From Acrocarpospora corrugata (GTDB lineage Bacteria; Actinomycetota; Actinomycetes; Streptosporangiales; Streptosporangiaceae): a DNA stretch of 64,000 nt. Location of the stretch: contig NZ_BLAD01000043.1 of NCBI RefSeq assembly GCF_009687845.1, positions 24,683-88,682 of the forward strand, read 5' to 3'. Below, in pieces: positions 43,466-53,222 of this stretch; within the stretch, counting starts at the first letter, position 1, and each line of letters starts with the position of its first letter. A program made the translations under genes and the position numbers. A model generated the notes under the pieces. The model worked only from the letters and a program-made list of their open reading frames with translations, was not told the origin of the DNA and did no database searches.

Positions 43466-44593
43466 GCAGTGGTCGGCGCGTCTCAGCGCCGCGGTCATGG
43501 TCTTCACGGTGGCGGGTTCGTCCATGACACCGCCCTCCTGGCGTTTCTCCTGCCAGGCCAGGACGCGGGATTTGTACTCGTCGTAGTGGCGTAGGTGGAA
43601 GGCGTAAGTTGTGGCGTAGCGGCTGACCAGGTGGGATGGGTGCATGTCCCAGCCTTGGTAGAAGCCGTGGGCCAGTGAGTGCCTGACTAGTTCGGAGTGG
43701 CGTCGCCATAGGGCGCGCACGTCCGCGCCGTCGTCGGAGGCGGGGGAGGCGGCCAGCGAGCCGTCGGACAGCTCGATCCCCTCCGAAAGCAGCGTTGTCT
43801 GCATCAGATGCCGGGCGTGGTCACAGGCCGGATGGTCGAGCCGCTGCTCATGCGGCGGCAGCCCACAGGCGGCGGTGTAATCGAAAACCCCGAAATGCGC
43901 GGCCCGGAGCCGCCCCCCGGACAACCCCACGGCATCCCCGAGAAACAGCACAGTCTGCGGCGCCTCCACTTGCATCTCAAATCCCAGACTCTGATACGGC
44001 AAGCCAAGCCCCTGCTCAATTTCGTCCAGATATGTCGTGAATTGTCCGAGATAAGCAGACATAAGCACTTTTGGGAAGGTGACAGTGAAGCCCGCCGGGA
44101 GGTATCCGATATTTCGGATAACGCCCGTGAGGAAGCCGTCCAAGGTCCGGGTCGAGCGCCCCGGATCGCCGTCCGCGAAGGATTTCACCCGCAGCCCCCA
44201 GCGACGGGGCAGCGCGCCGTCCGCGTGCATGGCGGCGATGGCGGCGGCGGCGCGTTCGGTGTCGGCGTCCTCGTCGGGGCGCACTCCGTAGCCGTCCTCG
44301 AAGTCGACCCGCAGGTCCTCGATCGGCTCGCTGGCCAGCTTGGCCGCCACTCTCGGAAGGCCGTCATGGCCGAACACGGCGGCGAAAGCCTCAGGGGTGG
44401 TGATGTGGCGGTCCAGCAGCTCCGCGGCGGCCCGGCCCCAGTCGGCGGGCGTCGTCGAAGTCAGCCGGTCGGCGGGGACGTAGACGGTGTGCACGGGCTG
44501 CCAGGAGAGGTTCGGCGCCGGATAGCGGGCCTGCTGTTCGCCGTGGGTCTCGGCGAATCCCGCGATCTCCACCGGGCCCAGGGTGGTGTCCAT
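43451..44593 (-). CDS. DUF6986 protein (HpcH/HpaI aldolase, citrate lyase superfamily)
   Basis: A 380-residue protein of the phosphoenolpyruvate/pyruvate TIM-barrel superfamily. The start VDFEDGYG (acidic metal site), FTVTFPKVLMSAYLGQF, GFEMQVEAPQT and YTAACGLPPHEQRLDH resemble the aldolase/lyase group related to malate synthase. Family members are widespread in actinobacteria; the exact reaction is not established. ATG 44593 is used; longer readings overlap the regulator upstream. Confidence 0.78.
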   Translation of the reverse strand: MDTTLGPVEIAGFAETHGEQQARYPAPNLSWQPVHTVYVPADRLTSTTPADWGRAAAELLDRHITTPEAFAAVFGHDGLPRVAAKLASEPIEDLRVDFEDGYGVRPDEDADTERAAAAIAAMHADGALPRRWGLRVKSFADGDPGRSTRTLDGFLTGVIRNIGYLPAGFTVTFPKVLMSAYLGQFTTYLDEIEQGLGLPYQSLGFEMQVEAPQTVLFLGDAVGLSGGRLRAAHFGVFDYTAACGLPPHEQRLDHPACDHARHLMQTTLLSEGIELSDGSLAASPASDDGADVRALWRRHSELVRHSLAHGFYQGWDMHPSHLVSRYATTYAFHLRHYDEYKSRVLAWQEKRQEGGVMDEPATVKTMTAALRRADHCLGVE

Positions 44594-44631
44594 CCGGCGA
44601 TCCTGGCAGATCGGGGGCGAGCGGCGAAACG

Positions 44632-45726
44632 TCAGCGCGGGAACGTCAGCACCTCGGCGAGGTGCGTCCGGTCGTTGACGCCGACCTTGGCGTACAGGCG
44701 GTGCAGGTGGTTGCCGACGGTGCGGTGCGAGACGCCCAGCCAGTCGGCGATCTCGCGGTTGGTGAGGCCCCAGGAGGCCAGCTGCCCGACCTGCTGCTCC
44801 CGGTCGGTGGTCGATCCGGTGCCGGCGGGGGAGATGCGGTAGACGTGGTGGCGGGCGCGGAGCGGGCCCACCCATTCGCGGACCACGGCCTGGTACATCG
44901 GGTGCGCGAGCCGTACCAGCAGGGAGCCGGCGCGGGGCTGGGTGGCGATGAGGCCGCGGCGTTCGAGCCGGTGCACCGCGCCGGGGCGGCCGGAGGCGAG
45001 CAGCCGGTCGGCGTCGATGGACTCGTGCACGGCGACGAGTTCGAGCACGTCGCGCTCGTCATCGTCCAGGTCGCCGATCTCGGTCTCGACCAGCTCGCGC
45101 AGGTACGGGCTGAGCGGCAGCCGCCCGCGCGAGCACCAGACGCCGTCCAGCCGGGCCAGCGCGCCGGCGGCCTCGGCGGCGGTCACCAGTTCGCGCAGGA
45201 AGCGCAGGTCGCCGCCGGCGGCCCGCCAGAACCTGCGCACGGTGGCGCCGTCGACCCGGTCGCCGAGCGCGGCCGTGAGCAGGCGGGCGGCGTGCTCCTG
45301 CCGTAGCGGGGTCAGCTCCAGCCGGGCCAGGCCGAGCGCGCGGAGCGGCTCGGGGACCTCCGCCTCGGTTCTGGCCACCACCACGACCGCCGCCCCGGCG
45401 CGGGTCACCAGGTGGTGCAGCAGCGCGGCCGAGGTGTCGTCGAGCCGGTGCGCGTCGTCGGCGACCAGGGTCAGCCGGGGACCGAGCCGGTCGGCCGCCC
45501 AGGCGAGCAGGTTGGCGTGCGGCGGGTCGACCGGCAGCAGGTGCGCGAACGCGCCCAGCGGCACGCCCCGGCCGGTGCCGCGCAGCCGCACCCCGTCGGC
45601 CCGGTCGGCCAGGGCGGTCTTGCCGACGCCGTGCGGGCCGAGGAGCAGCAGCCCGCCGCCGGGCCGCAGCGCGGCGGTGACGGCGGCGTGCTCTTCGTCG
45701 CGGCCGGCGAAAGGCCATCTGATCAT
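44632..45726 (-). CDS. LuxR regulator with short AAA ATPase domain (compact LAL type)
   Basis: A 364-residue protein: P-loop ATPase (GLLLLGPHGVGKTALADRA, residues 28-46; Walker B LTLVADDAHRLDD), a helical section, and a C-terminal LuxR HTH (QLASWGLTNREIADWLGVSH). It resembles large LAL regulators but lacks their long TPR region. ATG 45726 overlaps the stop of the secreted-protein gene by 4 bases, so the two are coupled, an uncommon regulator/secreted protein pair. Confidence 0.82.
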   Translation of the reverse strand: MIRWPFAGRDEEHAAVTAALRPGGGLLLLGPHGVGKTALADRADGVRLRGTGRGVPLGAFAHLLPVDPPHANLLAWAADRLGPRLTLVADDAHRLDDTSAALLHHLVTRAGAAVVVVARTEAEVPEPLRALGLARLELTPLRQEHAARLLTAALGDRVDGATVRRFWRAAGGDLRFLRELVTAAEAAGALARLDGVWCSRGRLPLSPYLRELVETEIGDLDDDERDVLELVAVHESIDADRLLASGRPGAVHRLERRGLIATQPRAGSLLVRLAHPMYQAVVREWVGPLRARHHVYRISPAGTGSTTDREQQVGQLASWGLTNREIADWLGVSHRTVGNHLHRLYAKVGVNDRTHLAEVLTFPR

Positions 45727-46160
45727 GAGCCCACCACGAACTTCCAGCTGCCGCAGCCCGGGCTGCTGGAGGTCTTCGGCTTGTCGCAGACACGGATCTT
45801 CACATACCGGGGGGAGCGGAACTTGGCGATCACGCGCTGGCTGCCGGGCACGCCGACCCGGTCGTCGCCCGGGTCGAAACCGAGCCAGCTGGAGCGCGGG
45901 CTCCAGGAGATATACAGGTAGGCGGAGGAGCCCTCGCCGTGGCGGTCCTTGAGTGTGCCGTCCAGGGTGCGCAGGCTGCCGTCCTTGGTCAGGGTGCCGG
46001 CGAAGTCGTCGCGCTTGAGCGGCGCCCCGGAGGTGAGGCGGACCCAGGCGGAGTACGCGGTGACGGAACGCTGCTGCGCCGAGTCGGCGTCGGAGGCGTG
46101 GGCGGGCTGGGCGGAGAACGTCAGTGATGCGGCCAGTAACAGGCCGAGAGTCGTTCGCAT
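45723..46160 (-). CDS. secreted protein of unknown function
   Basis: A 145-residue protein with a Sec signal peptide (MRTTLGLLLAASLTFS, cleavage near PAHAS, residue 23). The mature part has two cysteines (VRVCDKPK / SPGCGSWK) probably in a disulfide. No family recognised. It is coupled to the downstream LuxR/ATPase gene and lies 67 bases from the end of the BTAD gene. Confidence 0.75.
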   Translation of the reverse strand: MRTTLGLLLAASLTFSAQPAHASDADSAQQRSVTAYSAWVRLTSGAPLKRDDFAGTLTKDGSLRTLDGTLKDRHGEGSSAYLYISWSPRSSWLGFDPGDDRVGVPGSQRVIAKFRSPRYVKIRVCDKPKTSSSPGCGSWKFVVGS

Positions 46161-46227
46161 GGTCCCAGTGCACTCCGCCGGGCTTGCCAAACGCTCACCG
46201 GACGCTTGTCCCGCGCTTGCCCCCAGG

Positions 46228-49200
46228 TCAGGCGCACTGCCGCTGGTACGGATAGCCGCGCAGGAACGAATCCCACTCGGCCGGGTCGAGGTCCCGCCCG
46301 GCGACCGCGCAGACCCGCCGCCGCGCCGACTCCAGGTCCAGATCCCACCGGTGCACAGAACGGTCACTGGACACGCTCAGCAGCGCGCTCCCGCGAAAGG
46401 TGAGGAATCTGGAGGTGTTGTCGTAGGGCCCCGGCGTGGTGCCGATCAGCAGCCCGGTCGCCTGCTCGTGCAGCGCGATCCGCCCGTCCTCCTGGCTGCT
46501 GGCCACGAACCGGTTGTCGGGCGAGATCGCGATACTGCGGTACGGCCCCGGCCTGGTCCTGGTCAGCACCCGCCGGGCGGCCCAGGTGTCCGACGTCCAC
46601 AGCGAGAGCTGCCCGTCGTCGGTGCCGAACGCGACCAGCCCGTCCCGCCCGAACGCGATCGCGGACACCTTGGACTCCCCCTTGGCCACCTGGAGCGGCG
46701 GCCGCACCGTCCGTCCCGCGGCGTCCAGCACGGCTACGGTGCCGTTCACCAGCCCGGCCAGCAGGACCCCGCCGTCCGGCGCGTACGCGAGGACGGACGC
46801 CCGCGCGGGCAGCGCCACCGTGGCCAGGGTCGCGTCCGCGTCGGTGTCGACGATCTCCACCTCCGGGCGGTCGGCGGTCGTGTCGGTGGGCTGGGTGGTG
46901 ATGGCCAGCCGCCGCCCGTCGTCGGACAGGGCCGCCAGCGGGTTGAAGATCTTCCGGGTCAGGCCGCCGAGCACCTGGACGTCCTCGGTGGTGGTCACCG
47001 CGATCTTCCCCCCGCCCGCCCCGGCCACCACGCCGTCCTCGCCCTTGTATGGGTACAGGGCGCGCTCGGGTGAGCCGGGGGTCAGGCCGACCGTCCAGAC
47101 CTGGCCGTCCCTGGCGTACACGGGGTCGGGGGTCCAGGCGGTCCGGAAGCCGTCGATGCGGGCCTCGGCGCCGCCGCCGATCCGGACGGGCGCGCCGAAG
47201 CCGCGCTCCCCCGTGAGGTCCCAGCTGAGGATGACGCCGTCCAGGGTGACGCTGACCAGGGTCCGGCCGCCTTCGGCGAGCTCCGCCAGGGCGACCCGGC
47301 CGGCGGCGGGGAAGTCCTGCAGGAGCTGGCGGGTGGCCGCGTCCCAGAGGCGGACCCGGCCCTGGCCGTCGCCGGAGACCAGCCGGGCGTCCCCGGCCGA
47401 CCAGGAGGCCCAGGTGATGTCGGTGCCGTACCTGACCGGGCCTTCCGGCTCGCCGGTGGCCACGTCCCAGATGATGATCTGGTCGATCGCGGCGGTCAGC
47501 AGGGCGGTGCCGTCGCGGTTGAGCGCCTGGGTCTCCACGGCGGCGGTCGGCAGGTCGCCGAGCAGCCTGCCGTCCAGGTCGATGACGCGGGTCCGGCCGG
47601 ACACCGTGGTCACGGCCAGGTGGGCCAGGTCGCCGCTGGTGATCAGGCCGCTGTTGGTCTCGGAGTTGGGCAGCGCCCGTTCCGACCGCTCGTCCCAGAT
47701 CTCGACGTGCTCGCCGACCACGGCGGCGATCGCGTCGCCGGCCACGAAGACGGCCGTGTCGGGGACGTGGCCGGCCCGGGAGCGCAGGTCGCGGGGGGCG
47801 GCGGTGCGCACGTCCCAGATCCGGACGGGGGTGCCGGGGCGGTTCATGGTGATCAGCCGGTGGCCGTCCCGGTCCAGCGAGATGCGGCGGATCATGGTCG
47901 GCCCCGCGTCGATGGGCGGGCCGACGGGGGCGAGGGTGGCGATGTCGTACACCTGGATCCGGCCCAGCTCGGTGGCGATGGCCAGCCGCTCGCCGTCGCC
48001 GCTGAGGGTGGCCGCGCCGACCAGGTCGGGCAGGGCCGCGGTGCCGCGCAGCAGCCGGGGGTTGGCGAACAGCAGCGACAGCAGGTCGCGCTGGGCCAGC
48101 TGGGTCGGGTACAGCGCGACCGCCTGGACGGCGAGCAGGCCGCCGCGGGCCGGGTCAGGGTCGGTGACGGCCTGGGCGATCAGGCGTTCCGCGTCGGCGA
48201 CCAGCCGGGCCTCGTCCGAGGCGGTCTTCTGGGTCCAGCCCATGGTGGCGATGATCACGACGGCCACCAGGGAGACGGCCATCGCGCGCAGCCGCCGGGT
48301 GGAGCGGGTGCGCGACTCCCGCTCGGCCTCGGCCGCCGAGGCGTCCAGGAACTCGCGCTCCACCGCCGTCAGCAGGTCGTGGTGGTCGGCGGCCCAGTCC
48401 AGCGCGCCGGACAGCCGCGCCCCCCGGTAGAGCTCCGCCGGGTCGCGGCCCCGGTCGGCCCAGTCCTTGGCGGCCGGGGACAGGTGGCGGCGGAGCGCCC
48501 GGCCGTCGGCGTCGGCCTCCAGCCAGCCACGCAGCCGGGGCCACTCGGTCAGCAGCGCCTCGTGGGCCACTTCCACGGTGTCGTGGTCGGTGATCAGCAG
48601 GCGGCGGTCGAGCAACTGATCGAGCACGGATCGCACGTCCGGGTCGGCCAGTTCACCGGTGGACACCCGCCGCCGGACGAACCGCTCGCCGCCGTCGGCC
48701 AGCCGGAGGAAGACCGAGCGGGCGATCTGCCGTTCCGCCTCGCTCAGCGCCGTGTACGCGCGTTCTGCCATCCGCTCGATCGCGCCGCGCGCCCCGCCGG
48801 AACGCTGGAAGGCCGCCAGGGTGAGAAGCCGGCCGTCGCGGTGCTCCCACAGGTCCAGCAGCGCCGTGGAGAGCAGCGGCAGCGCGCCCGGCTGGCCGCG
48901 CACGTCGGCCAGGAGCGCCTGAGCCAGACCGTCCTGAAGAGTGAGGCCGACCTGCCCTGCGGGCGCCTCGATGATCTCGGCGAGCTCGTCGGGGGTCATC
49001 GGCCCGACCAGGACCTGCGCGTCCACGACCAGCCTGGCCAGTTCGCGATGCCCGGCGCAGTCGCCGTAGTAGTCGGCCCGCAGGGCGAGCACCACCTTGT
49101 GCGGGCAGTTCACCAGCGTGTCCAGGAAGGTCTGCCGCCGCTCGGCCGTCAGAGTGGTGAAGACCTCCTCGAACTGGTCCACGAAGATGATCGCGCGGCC

Positions 49201-50169
49201 TTCCGGCAGGACGCTCGCCAGGTCCGGCGTCGTCGCGGGCGTCAGCACGACCTGCTGCCAGTGCCGGGACCCTGGCAGCGCCTCCTCGGCCAGCCGGGGC
49301 AGCAGCCCGGCCCGCACCGTGGACGACTTGCCGCTTCCGGACGGCCCGACCACGGCCACCAGCGGCGCGCGGGACAGATTCGCGACCAGTTTGGCCACCA
49401 GCTTGGTCCGGCCGTGGAAGTAGGGCGCGTCGTCCTTCTCGAACCGCGCCAGCCCTTTGTAGGGGCAGGTGTCGCTCTGGGTCAGCCGGGAATCCTGGGC
49501 GAGTACGTCCCGCTGGATCCGCGCCAGCTCAGGCCCCGGCTCCAGGCCCTCCTCCAGCAGTGCCGCCCGCGCCCGGTGGAACGCCTGCGCCGCCTCGGCC
49601 GCTCGCCCCGACCGGTACAGGGCCCGCATCAGCTGCCCCCACAATTTCTCCCTGGTCGGATGGAGCAGCGCGAGCTCCTCCAGATCCGCGACCAGCTCGG
49701 CGCCCTGCCCGGCGGCCAGCCGCGCCTCGTTGCGCCGCTCGACCGCCTCCCCGTGCAGCGCCGCCAGCCGGTTCCGCTCGGCCGCCAGGAAGCCGAAATC
49801 CGGGTACGGCTCCCCGCGCCACAGCGCCAGCGCCTCCGCCAGCAGCGAATCCGGATCCTCCGCCGTCCGCGACCGCGTCACCAGCGCCGCGAACCTGACC
49901 GCGTCCACGTCCGCCGTCAGCGCGTACCCGTGCGGCACGGTCCGCACCACCTCGCCGGGCAGCGCCCGCCGTAACCGGGACACCGACGACTGCAGATTGC
50001 CCTTCGAGGCGAAGTCCAGCCGCCGCAGGATCGTCTCGGTCCGCACCGGACGGCCCGCCTCCGCCGCCAGCAGCGCCAGCACCTCACGCGGCCTGCCGTC
50101 CAGCGGCACCGGAGTTCCGCCCGACAGGACCTCGAACGGGCCCAGCACGCGGATCTCCAGCACGGTCAC
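46228..50169 (-). CDS. BTAD/SARP - nSTAND1 ATPase - WD40 regulator
   Basis: A 1313-residue signalling protein. Residues 1-90 are an OmpR-like DNA-binding domain (VLGPFEVLSGG; SSVSRLRRALPG), 95-235 the bacterial transcriptional activation domain, 240-600 an nSTAND1 ATPase (CPYKGLARFEKDDAPYFHGR; Walker A VGPSGSGKSS; Walker B IIFVDQFEEVF), then one membrane segment near 640 (VSLVAVVIIATMGW) and about 14 degenerate WD40 repeats to the end. It probably couples repeat-domain sensing to DNA binding. GTG 50169 overlaps the fprA stop (GTGA). Confidence 0.9.
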   Translation of the reverse strand: MTVLEIRVLGPFEVLSGGTPVPLDGRPREVLALLAAEAGRPVRTETILRRLDFASKGNLQSSVSRLRRALPGEVVRTVPHGYALTADVDAVRFAALVTRSRTAEDPDSLLAEALALWRGEPYPDFGFLAAERNRLAALHGEAVERRNEARLAAGQGAELVADLEELALLHPTREKLWGQLMRALYRSGRAAEAAQAFHRARAALLEEGLEPGPELARIQRDVLAQDSRLTQSDTCPYKGLARFEKDDAPYFHGRTKLVAKLVANLSRAPLVAVVGPSGSGKSSTVRAGLLPRLAEEALPGSRHWQQVVLTPATTPDLASVLPEGRAIIFVDQFEEVFTTLTAERRQTFLDTLVNCPHKVVLALRADYYGDCAGHRELARLVVDAQVLVGPMTPDELAEIIEAPAGQVGLTLQDGLAQALLADVRGQPGALPLLSTALLDLWEHRDGRLLTLAAFQRSGGARGAIERMAERAYTALSEAERQIARSVFLRLADGGERFVRRRVSTGELADPDVRSVLDQLLDRRLLITDHDTVEVAHEALLTEWPRLRGWLEADADGRALRRHLSPAAKDWADRGRDPAELYRGARLSGALDWAADHHDLLTAVEREFLDASAAEAERESRTRSTRRLRAMAVSLVAVVIIATMGWTQKTASDEARLVADAERLIAQAVTDPDPARGGLLAVQAVALYPTQLAQRDLLSLLFANPRLLRGTAALPDLVGAATLSGDGERLAIATELGRIQVYDIATLAPVGPPIDAGPTMIRRISLDRDGHRLITMNRPGTPVRIWDVRTAAPRDLRSRAGHVPDTAVFVAGDAIAAVVGEHVEIWDERSERALPNSETNSGLITSGDLAHLAVTTVSGRTRVIDLDGRLLGDLPTAAVETQALNRDGTALLTAAIDQIIIWDVATGEPEGPVRYGTDITWASWSAGDARLVSGDGQGRVRLWDAATRQLLQDFPAAGRVALAELAEGGRTLVSVTLDGVILSWDLTGERGFGAPVRIGGGAEARIDGFRTAWTPDPVYARDGQVWTVGLTPGSPERALYPYKGEDGVVAGAGGGKIAVTTTEDVQVLGGLTRKIFNPLAALSDDGRRLAITTQPTDTTADRPEVEIVDTDADATLATVALPARASVLAYAPDGGVLLAGLVNGTVAVLDAAGRTVRPPLQVAKGESKVSAIAFGRDGLVAFGTDDGQLSLWTSDTWAARRVLTRTRPGPYRSIAISPDNRFVASSQEDGRIALHEQATGLLIGTTPGPYDNTSRFLTFRGSALLSVSSDRSVHRWDLDLESARRRVCAVAGRDLDPAEWDSFLRGYPYQRQCA

Positions 50170-51482
50170 CCCTGGTCGGCCTGCCTCTGACTGGAACCGC
50201 CGAACGCGTCCAGCATGGCGGCCCTGCCCACCAGTTTCACTTTCTCACCCCGGTCCAGCGTCCTGGCCAGCTTCTCCTCGGCCGCCTCGATCGCCAGCCA
50301 GTCCTGGTACGTCACGGGGGTGACCCCCCGGGCGGCCAGCAGCGCGTCCAGCGTGGGCCGGGACGGCTCCGCCGTGACCTCGGCCAGCAGGGTGCGCACG
50401 GTCTCCGCCGCGTCGGACTTGTTGGTGCCGATCACGCCGGTCGGGCCGCGCTTGAGCCAGCCCGCCACGTACTCGCGGTCGCGGATCCTGCCCGCCTCGT
50501 TGGGGACGGTCATGGACTGCTCGGAGAACGGCACGCCGGGCAGCGGGACGCTGCGGTAGCCGACCGAGCGCAGCACCAGGTCGGCCGGGATCGTCTCGAA
50601 CTCGCCGGTGCCGACCACCCGGCCGCCGTCCAGCCTGGTCCGCTCCAGCCGGATGCCCTCCACCCGGGAGACGCCGAGGATCTCGACCGGGCGCAGCCAG
50701 AACCGGACCTCCAGGCGGCGCGGCCGGTCCTGCGGGGTGCGGGTGGACCAGGACTGCAGGACGTCCACGTTGCCGCGGATCTGGCGGGACAGGTCGGTCA
50801 GGTCCTCGACCGCCACCTCGTCCGGAAATGTCAGGATGTCGGCGTTCAGGAGTTCGCCGAGCTCGCGGAGCTCCTTGAGGGTGAACTTGGCGTGCGCGGC
50901 CCCGCGGCGGCCGATCATGTGGATGCGCTGCACCCGGGACTCGGCCAGCGCGGTCAGCACCTGGTCGGGGATGTCGGTGGCGCGCAGCTCTTCGGCGGTC
51001 TTGGCCAGGATCCTGACCACGTCCACGGCCACGTTGCCGACGCCGATGACCGCGACCTCCGCCACGTCCAGGGTGAAGTCGGGGGCGTCAGGATGGCCGC
51101 AATACCAGTTCACGAAGTCGGTGGCGGCGATGCTGCCGGGGAGGTCCTCGCCGGGGATGCCCATCGTGCGGTCGACCATCGCGCCGGTGCAGTAGACCAC
51201 CGCGTCGTAGCAGGTCAGCAGGTCCTCGACGGAGAGGTGCTCGCCCAGTTCCACGCCGCCGAGGAACCGCACTCCGGGGGTCTCCAGCACGCGGCGCAGG
51301 TAGTTGGCGATCGACTTGATCGAGGTGTGGTCGGGGGCCACGCCGTACCGGACCAGGCCGTACGGGGTGGGCAGGCGTTCCAGCACGTCGACCTCGACCG
51401 GCCCGGCGACCTGTTTGGTCAGCGCCTCCGCGGTGTAGATCCCGGCCGGGCCCGAGCCCACGACCGCCACACGCAACGTCAC
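50166..51482 (-). CDS. fprA: ferredoxin-NADP reductase, FprA/adrenodoxin-reductase type
   Basis: A 438-residue flavoprotein transferring electrons between NADPH and ferredoxin. FAD-binding VAVVGSGPAGIYTAEAL at the N-terminus, PTPYGLVRYGVAPDH, and NADP-binding VIGVGNVAVDVVRIL (about 150-165) are family hallmarks. GTG 51482 follows GGAGG; a longer reading from 51518 is less likely. It lies 32 bases behind fadD3 and could supply electrons to steroid oxygenases. Confidence 0.88.
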   Translation of the reverse strand: MTLRVAVVGSGPAGIYTAEALTKQVAGPVEVDVLERLPTPYGLVRYGVAPDHTSIKSIANYLRRVLETPGVRFLGGVELGEHLSVEDLLTCYDAVVYCTGAMVDRTMGIPGEDLPGSIAATDFVNWYCGHPDAPDFTLDVAEVAVIGVGNVAVDVVRILAKTAEELRATDIPDQVLTALAESRVQRIHMIGRRGAAHAKFTLKELRELGELLNADILTFPDEVAVEDLTDLSRQIRGNVDVLQSWSTRTPQDRPRRLEVRFWLRPVEILGVSRVEGIRLERTRLDGGRVVGTGEFETIPADLVLRSVGYRSVPLPGVPFSEQSMTVPNEAGRIRDREYVAGWLKRGPTGVIGTNKSDAAETVRTLLAEVTAEPSRPTLDALLAARGVTPVTYQDWLAIEAAEEKLARTLDRGEKVKLVGRAAMLDAFGGSSQRQADQG

Positions 51483-51514
51483 TAGAGCCTCCAAGAGCGG
51501 ATACCCCAGATTCT

Positions 51515-53221
51515 TCACCTATCCGAGGTCGCGGGGCCAGAGGCGTCTCGTCGTGGCGTGGCGGATCGTGCCCGCAAGAGCCGTTTGTCGATCTTTCCGT
51601 TGGGATTGGTGGGGAGCTCGGGGACGAGGACGACGGTGCGGGGGGCCTTGTGGGCGGACATGTTGGCGCGGGCCCAGGCGATCACCGTGCCGGGGTCGAG
51701 CGGGGCGTCCGGGACGATGTACGCCCAGCCGGTCTCGCCGGAGCGCTCGTCGGGGACGCCGACCACCGCCGCCTGGGCCACGCCGGGGCAGCGGAGCAGC
51801 AGGCTCTCGACCTCGGCGGGAGAGACGTTGAAGCCGTTGACGATGAAGAGTTCCTTCTTGCGGTCGACGATGGCGAGGTTGCCGGCCGGGTCGAGGGTGC
51901 CGATGTCGCCGGTGTGCAGCCAGCCGTCCCTGATGACCTCGCCGGTCCTGGCGGGGTCCTGCCAGTAGCCGCGCATGACGCCGTACCCGCGCATCAGGAT
52001 CTCGCCGCGTTCACCGGCCGGCACCGCCGCGCCGTCGTCGGCGACGATCTTCACTTCGATGCCGGGTACGGCTCTGCCGGTGGAGGAGGCGATCACCTCG
52101 ACCGGGTCGCCGGCCCTGGTCATCGAGACGACCGTGCCCTCCATCAGGCCGTAGGCGTTGATCATGCGGTCGACGTGGGCGAGCATGCGGCGGATCAGTG
52201 GCGCGGGCACGCTGGCGGCGCCGCAGATGGCGACCCGGAGGGCGGTGCCGGGGTCGCGGTCGAGTTCGTCCAGGAGGCGGTAGAACATCGGGGGCGCGCC
52301 TGCCAGGACGGTGATATTTCGGGATTTGATCAGGTCGAGGAGGAGGGCGGGGGCGAAGGCACGGATCGGGAGCATGGTCGCGGCGCGCAGCACACAGGCC
52401 AGCAGCCCGGCATTGAGACCGAATCCATGCGCGAAGGGCGCGATGATCGGATACGTGTCGCCCTCACGCAGGGTCACGATCTCCGACCAGTCCCAGTAGC
52501 CCCGCAGCACCTGCCCATGCTCCAGCATCACGCCCTTGGGAGTGCCGGTGGTGCCGGAGGTGGACATGATCTCGCACAGGTCATCCGGGCGGACGGCAGC
52601 GGCCCGCTCTTCGAGATCGGTTACGCGTACGCCCGCCGCGAGAAACGCCGCAAACCCATCCGGATCGACTACCCGAAGGACTTCGCCCCGCAGTGGGTCC
52701 GCGCCAGCCAGGTCGCGACCGGCCAGGAGATCCGCGCCAGCCAGGTCGCGATCGGTCAGGAGGTCCGCGAATGCGGGCGCGCCCGCCGTGTTCCGGCCTG
52801 TCAGCAGGACGCCGATGCCGGTAGCGGCGATCAGTTCGGCCGCTTCGAGGCCCTTGTACCTGGCCGAGAGCGGGACGAGCACCGCGCCCGCGTCCCAGAC
52901 GCCGTAGGCGCAGACCACCCAGTGGGCGTCGTTGAGGCCCCACACCCCGACGCGATCACCGGGTGCCACGCCCAGGGCCAGCAGGCCGCGGGCGACGGCC
53001 GCCGCCTGGTCGCGGAGTTCGGCGAGGGTCAGGCGGGTCTCGCCGTCCACCACCACGACGCCGGGGTGGCTGGCTGCCTGGTCGCGCAGCATGCGGGGGA
53101 TCGTGCCCCAGGCGGGAACCTCGGCGATGCCATCCGTGTTGTCGGCGGCGATGCCTTCCGCGATGCCCTTGGCGGTGCTTTCCGCGATGCCCGCGGTGTC
53201 CCCGGCCATTTCGTCCGCCAT
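51515..53221 (-). CDS. fadD3: FadD3-like HIP-CoA ligase (ANL superfamily)
   Basis: A 568-residue acyl-CoA synthetase. The AMP-binding P-loop is STSGTTGTPKGVML, with YGLMEGTV, GWLHTGDIGTLD and catalytic Lys in NPNGKIDKRLL. FadD3 activates HIP, the C/D-ring propionate left after rings A and B are removed. The N-terminus has a repetitive IAEGIA stretch and residues near 155-175 contain a duplicated DLAGAD segment absent from usual FadD3. Assignment rests on motifs, operon partners and the upstream KstR2-like site. Confidence 0.78.
   Translation of the reverse strand: MADEMAGDTAGIAESTAKGIAEGIAADNTDGIAEVPAWGTIPRMLRDQAASHPGVVVVDGETRLTLAELRDQAAAVARGLLALGVAPGDRVGVWGLNDAHWVVCAYGVWDAGAVLVPLSARYKGLEAAELIAATGIGVLLTGRNTAGAPAFADLLTDRDLAGADLLAGRDLAGADPLRGEVLRVVDPDGFAAFLAAGVRVTDLEERAAAVRPDDLCEIMSTSGTTGTPKGVMLEHGQVLRGYWDWSEIVTLREGDTYPIIAPFAHGFGLNAGLLACVLRAATMLPIRAFAPALLLDLIKSRNITVLAGAPPMFYRLLDELDRDPGTALRVAICGAASVPAPLIRRMLAHVDRMINAYGLMEGTVVSMTRAGDPVEVIASSTGRAVPGIEVKIVADDGAAVPAGERGEILMRGYGVMRGYWQDPARTGEVIRDGWLHTGDIGTLDPAGNLAIVDRKKELFIVNGFNVSPAEVESLLLRCPGVAQAAVVGVPDERSGETGWAYIVPDAPLDPGTVIAWARANMSAHKAPRTVVLVPELPTNPNGKIDKRLLRARSATPRRDASGPATSDR
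52701..52766 (-). repeat. 33-bp tandem duplication inside fadD3
   Basis: Two 33-bp units (52701-52733, 52734-52766) differ at three positions. They insert 11 residues twice (DRDLAGADLLA / GRDLAGADPLR) into a loop of the N-terminal domain. Confidence 0.75.
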
Positions 53222-53222
53222 G

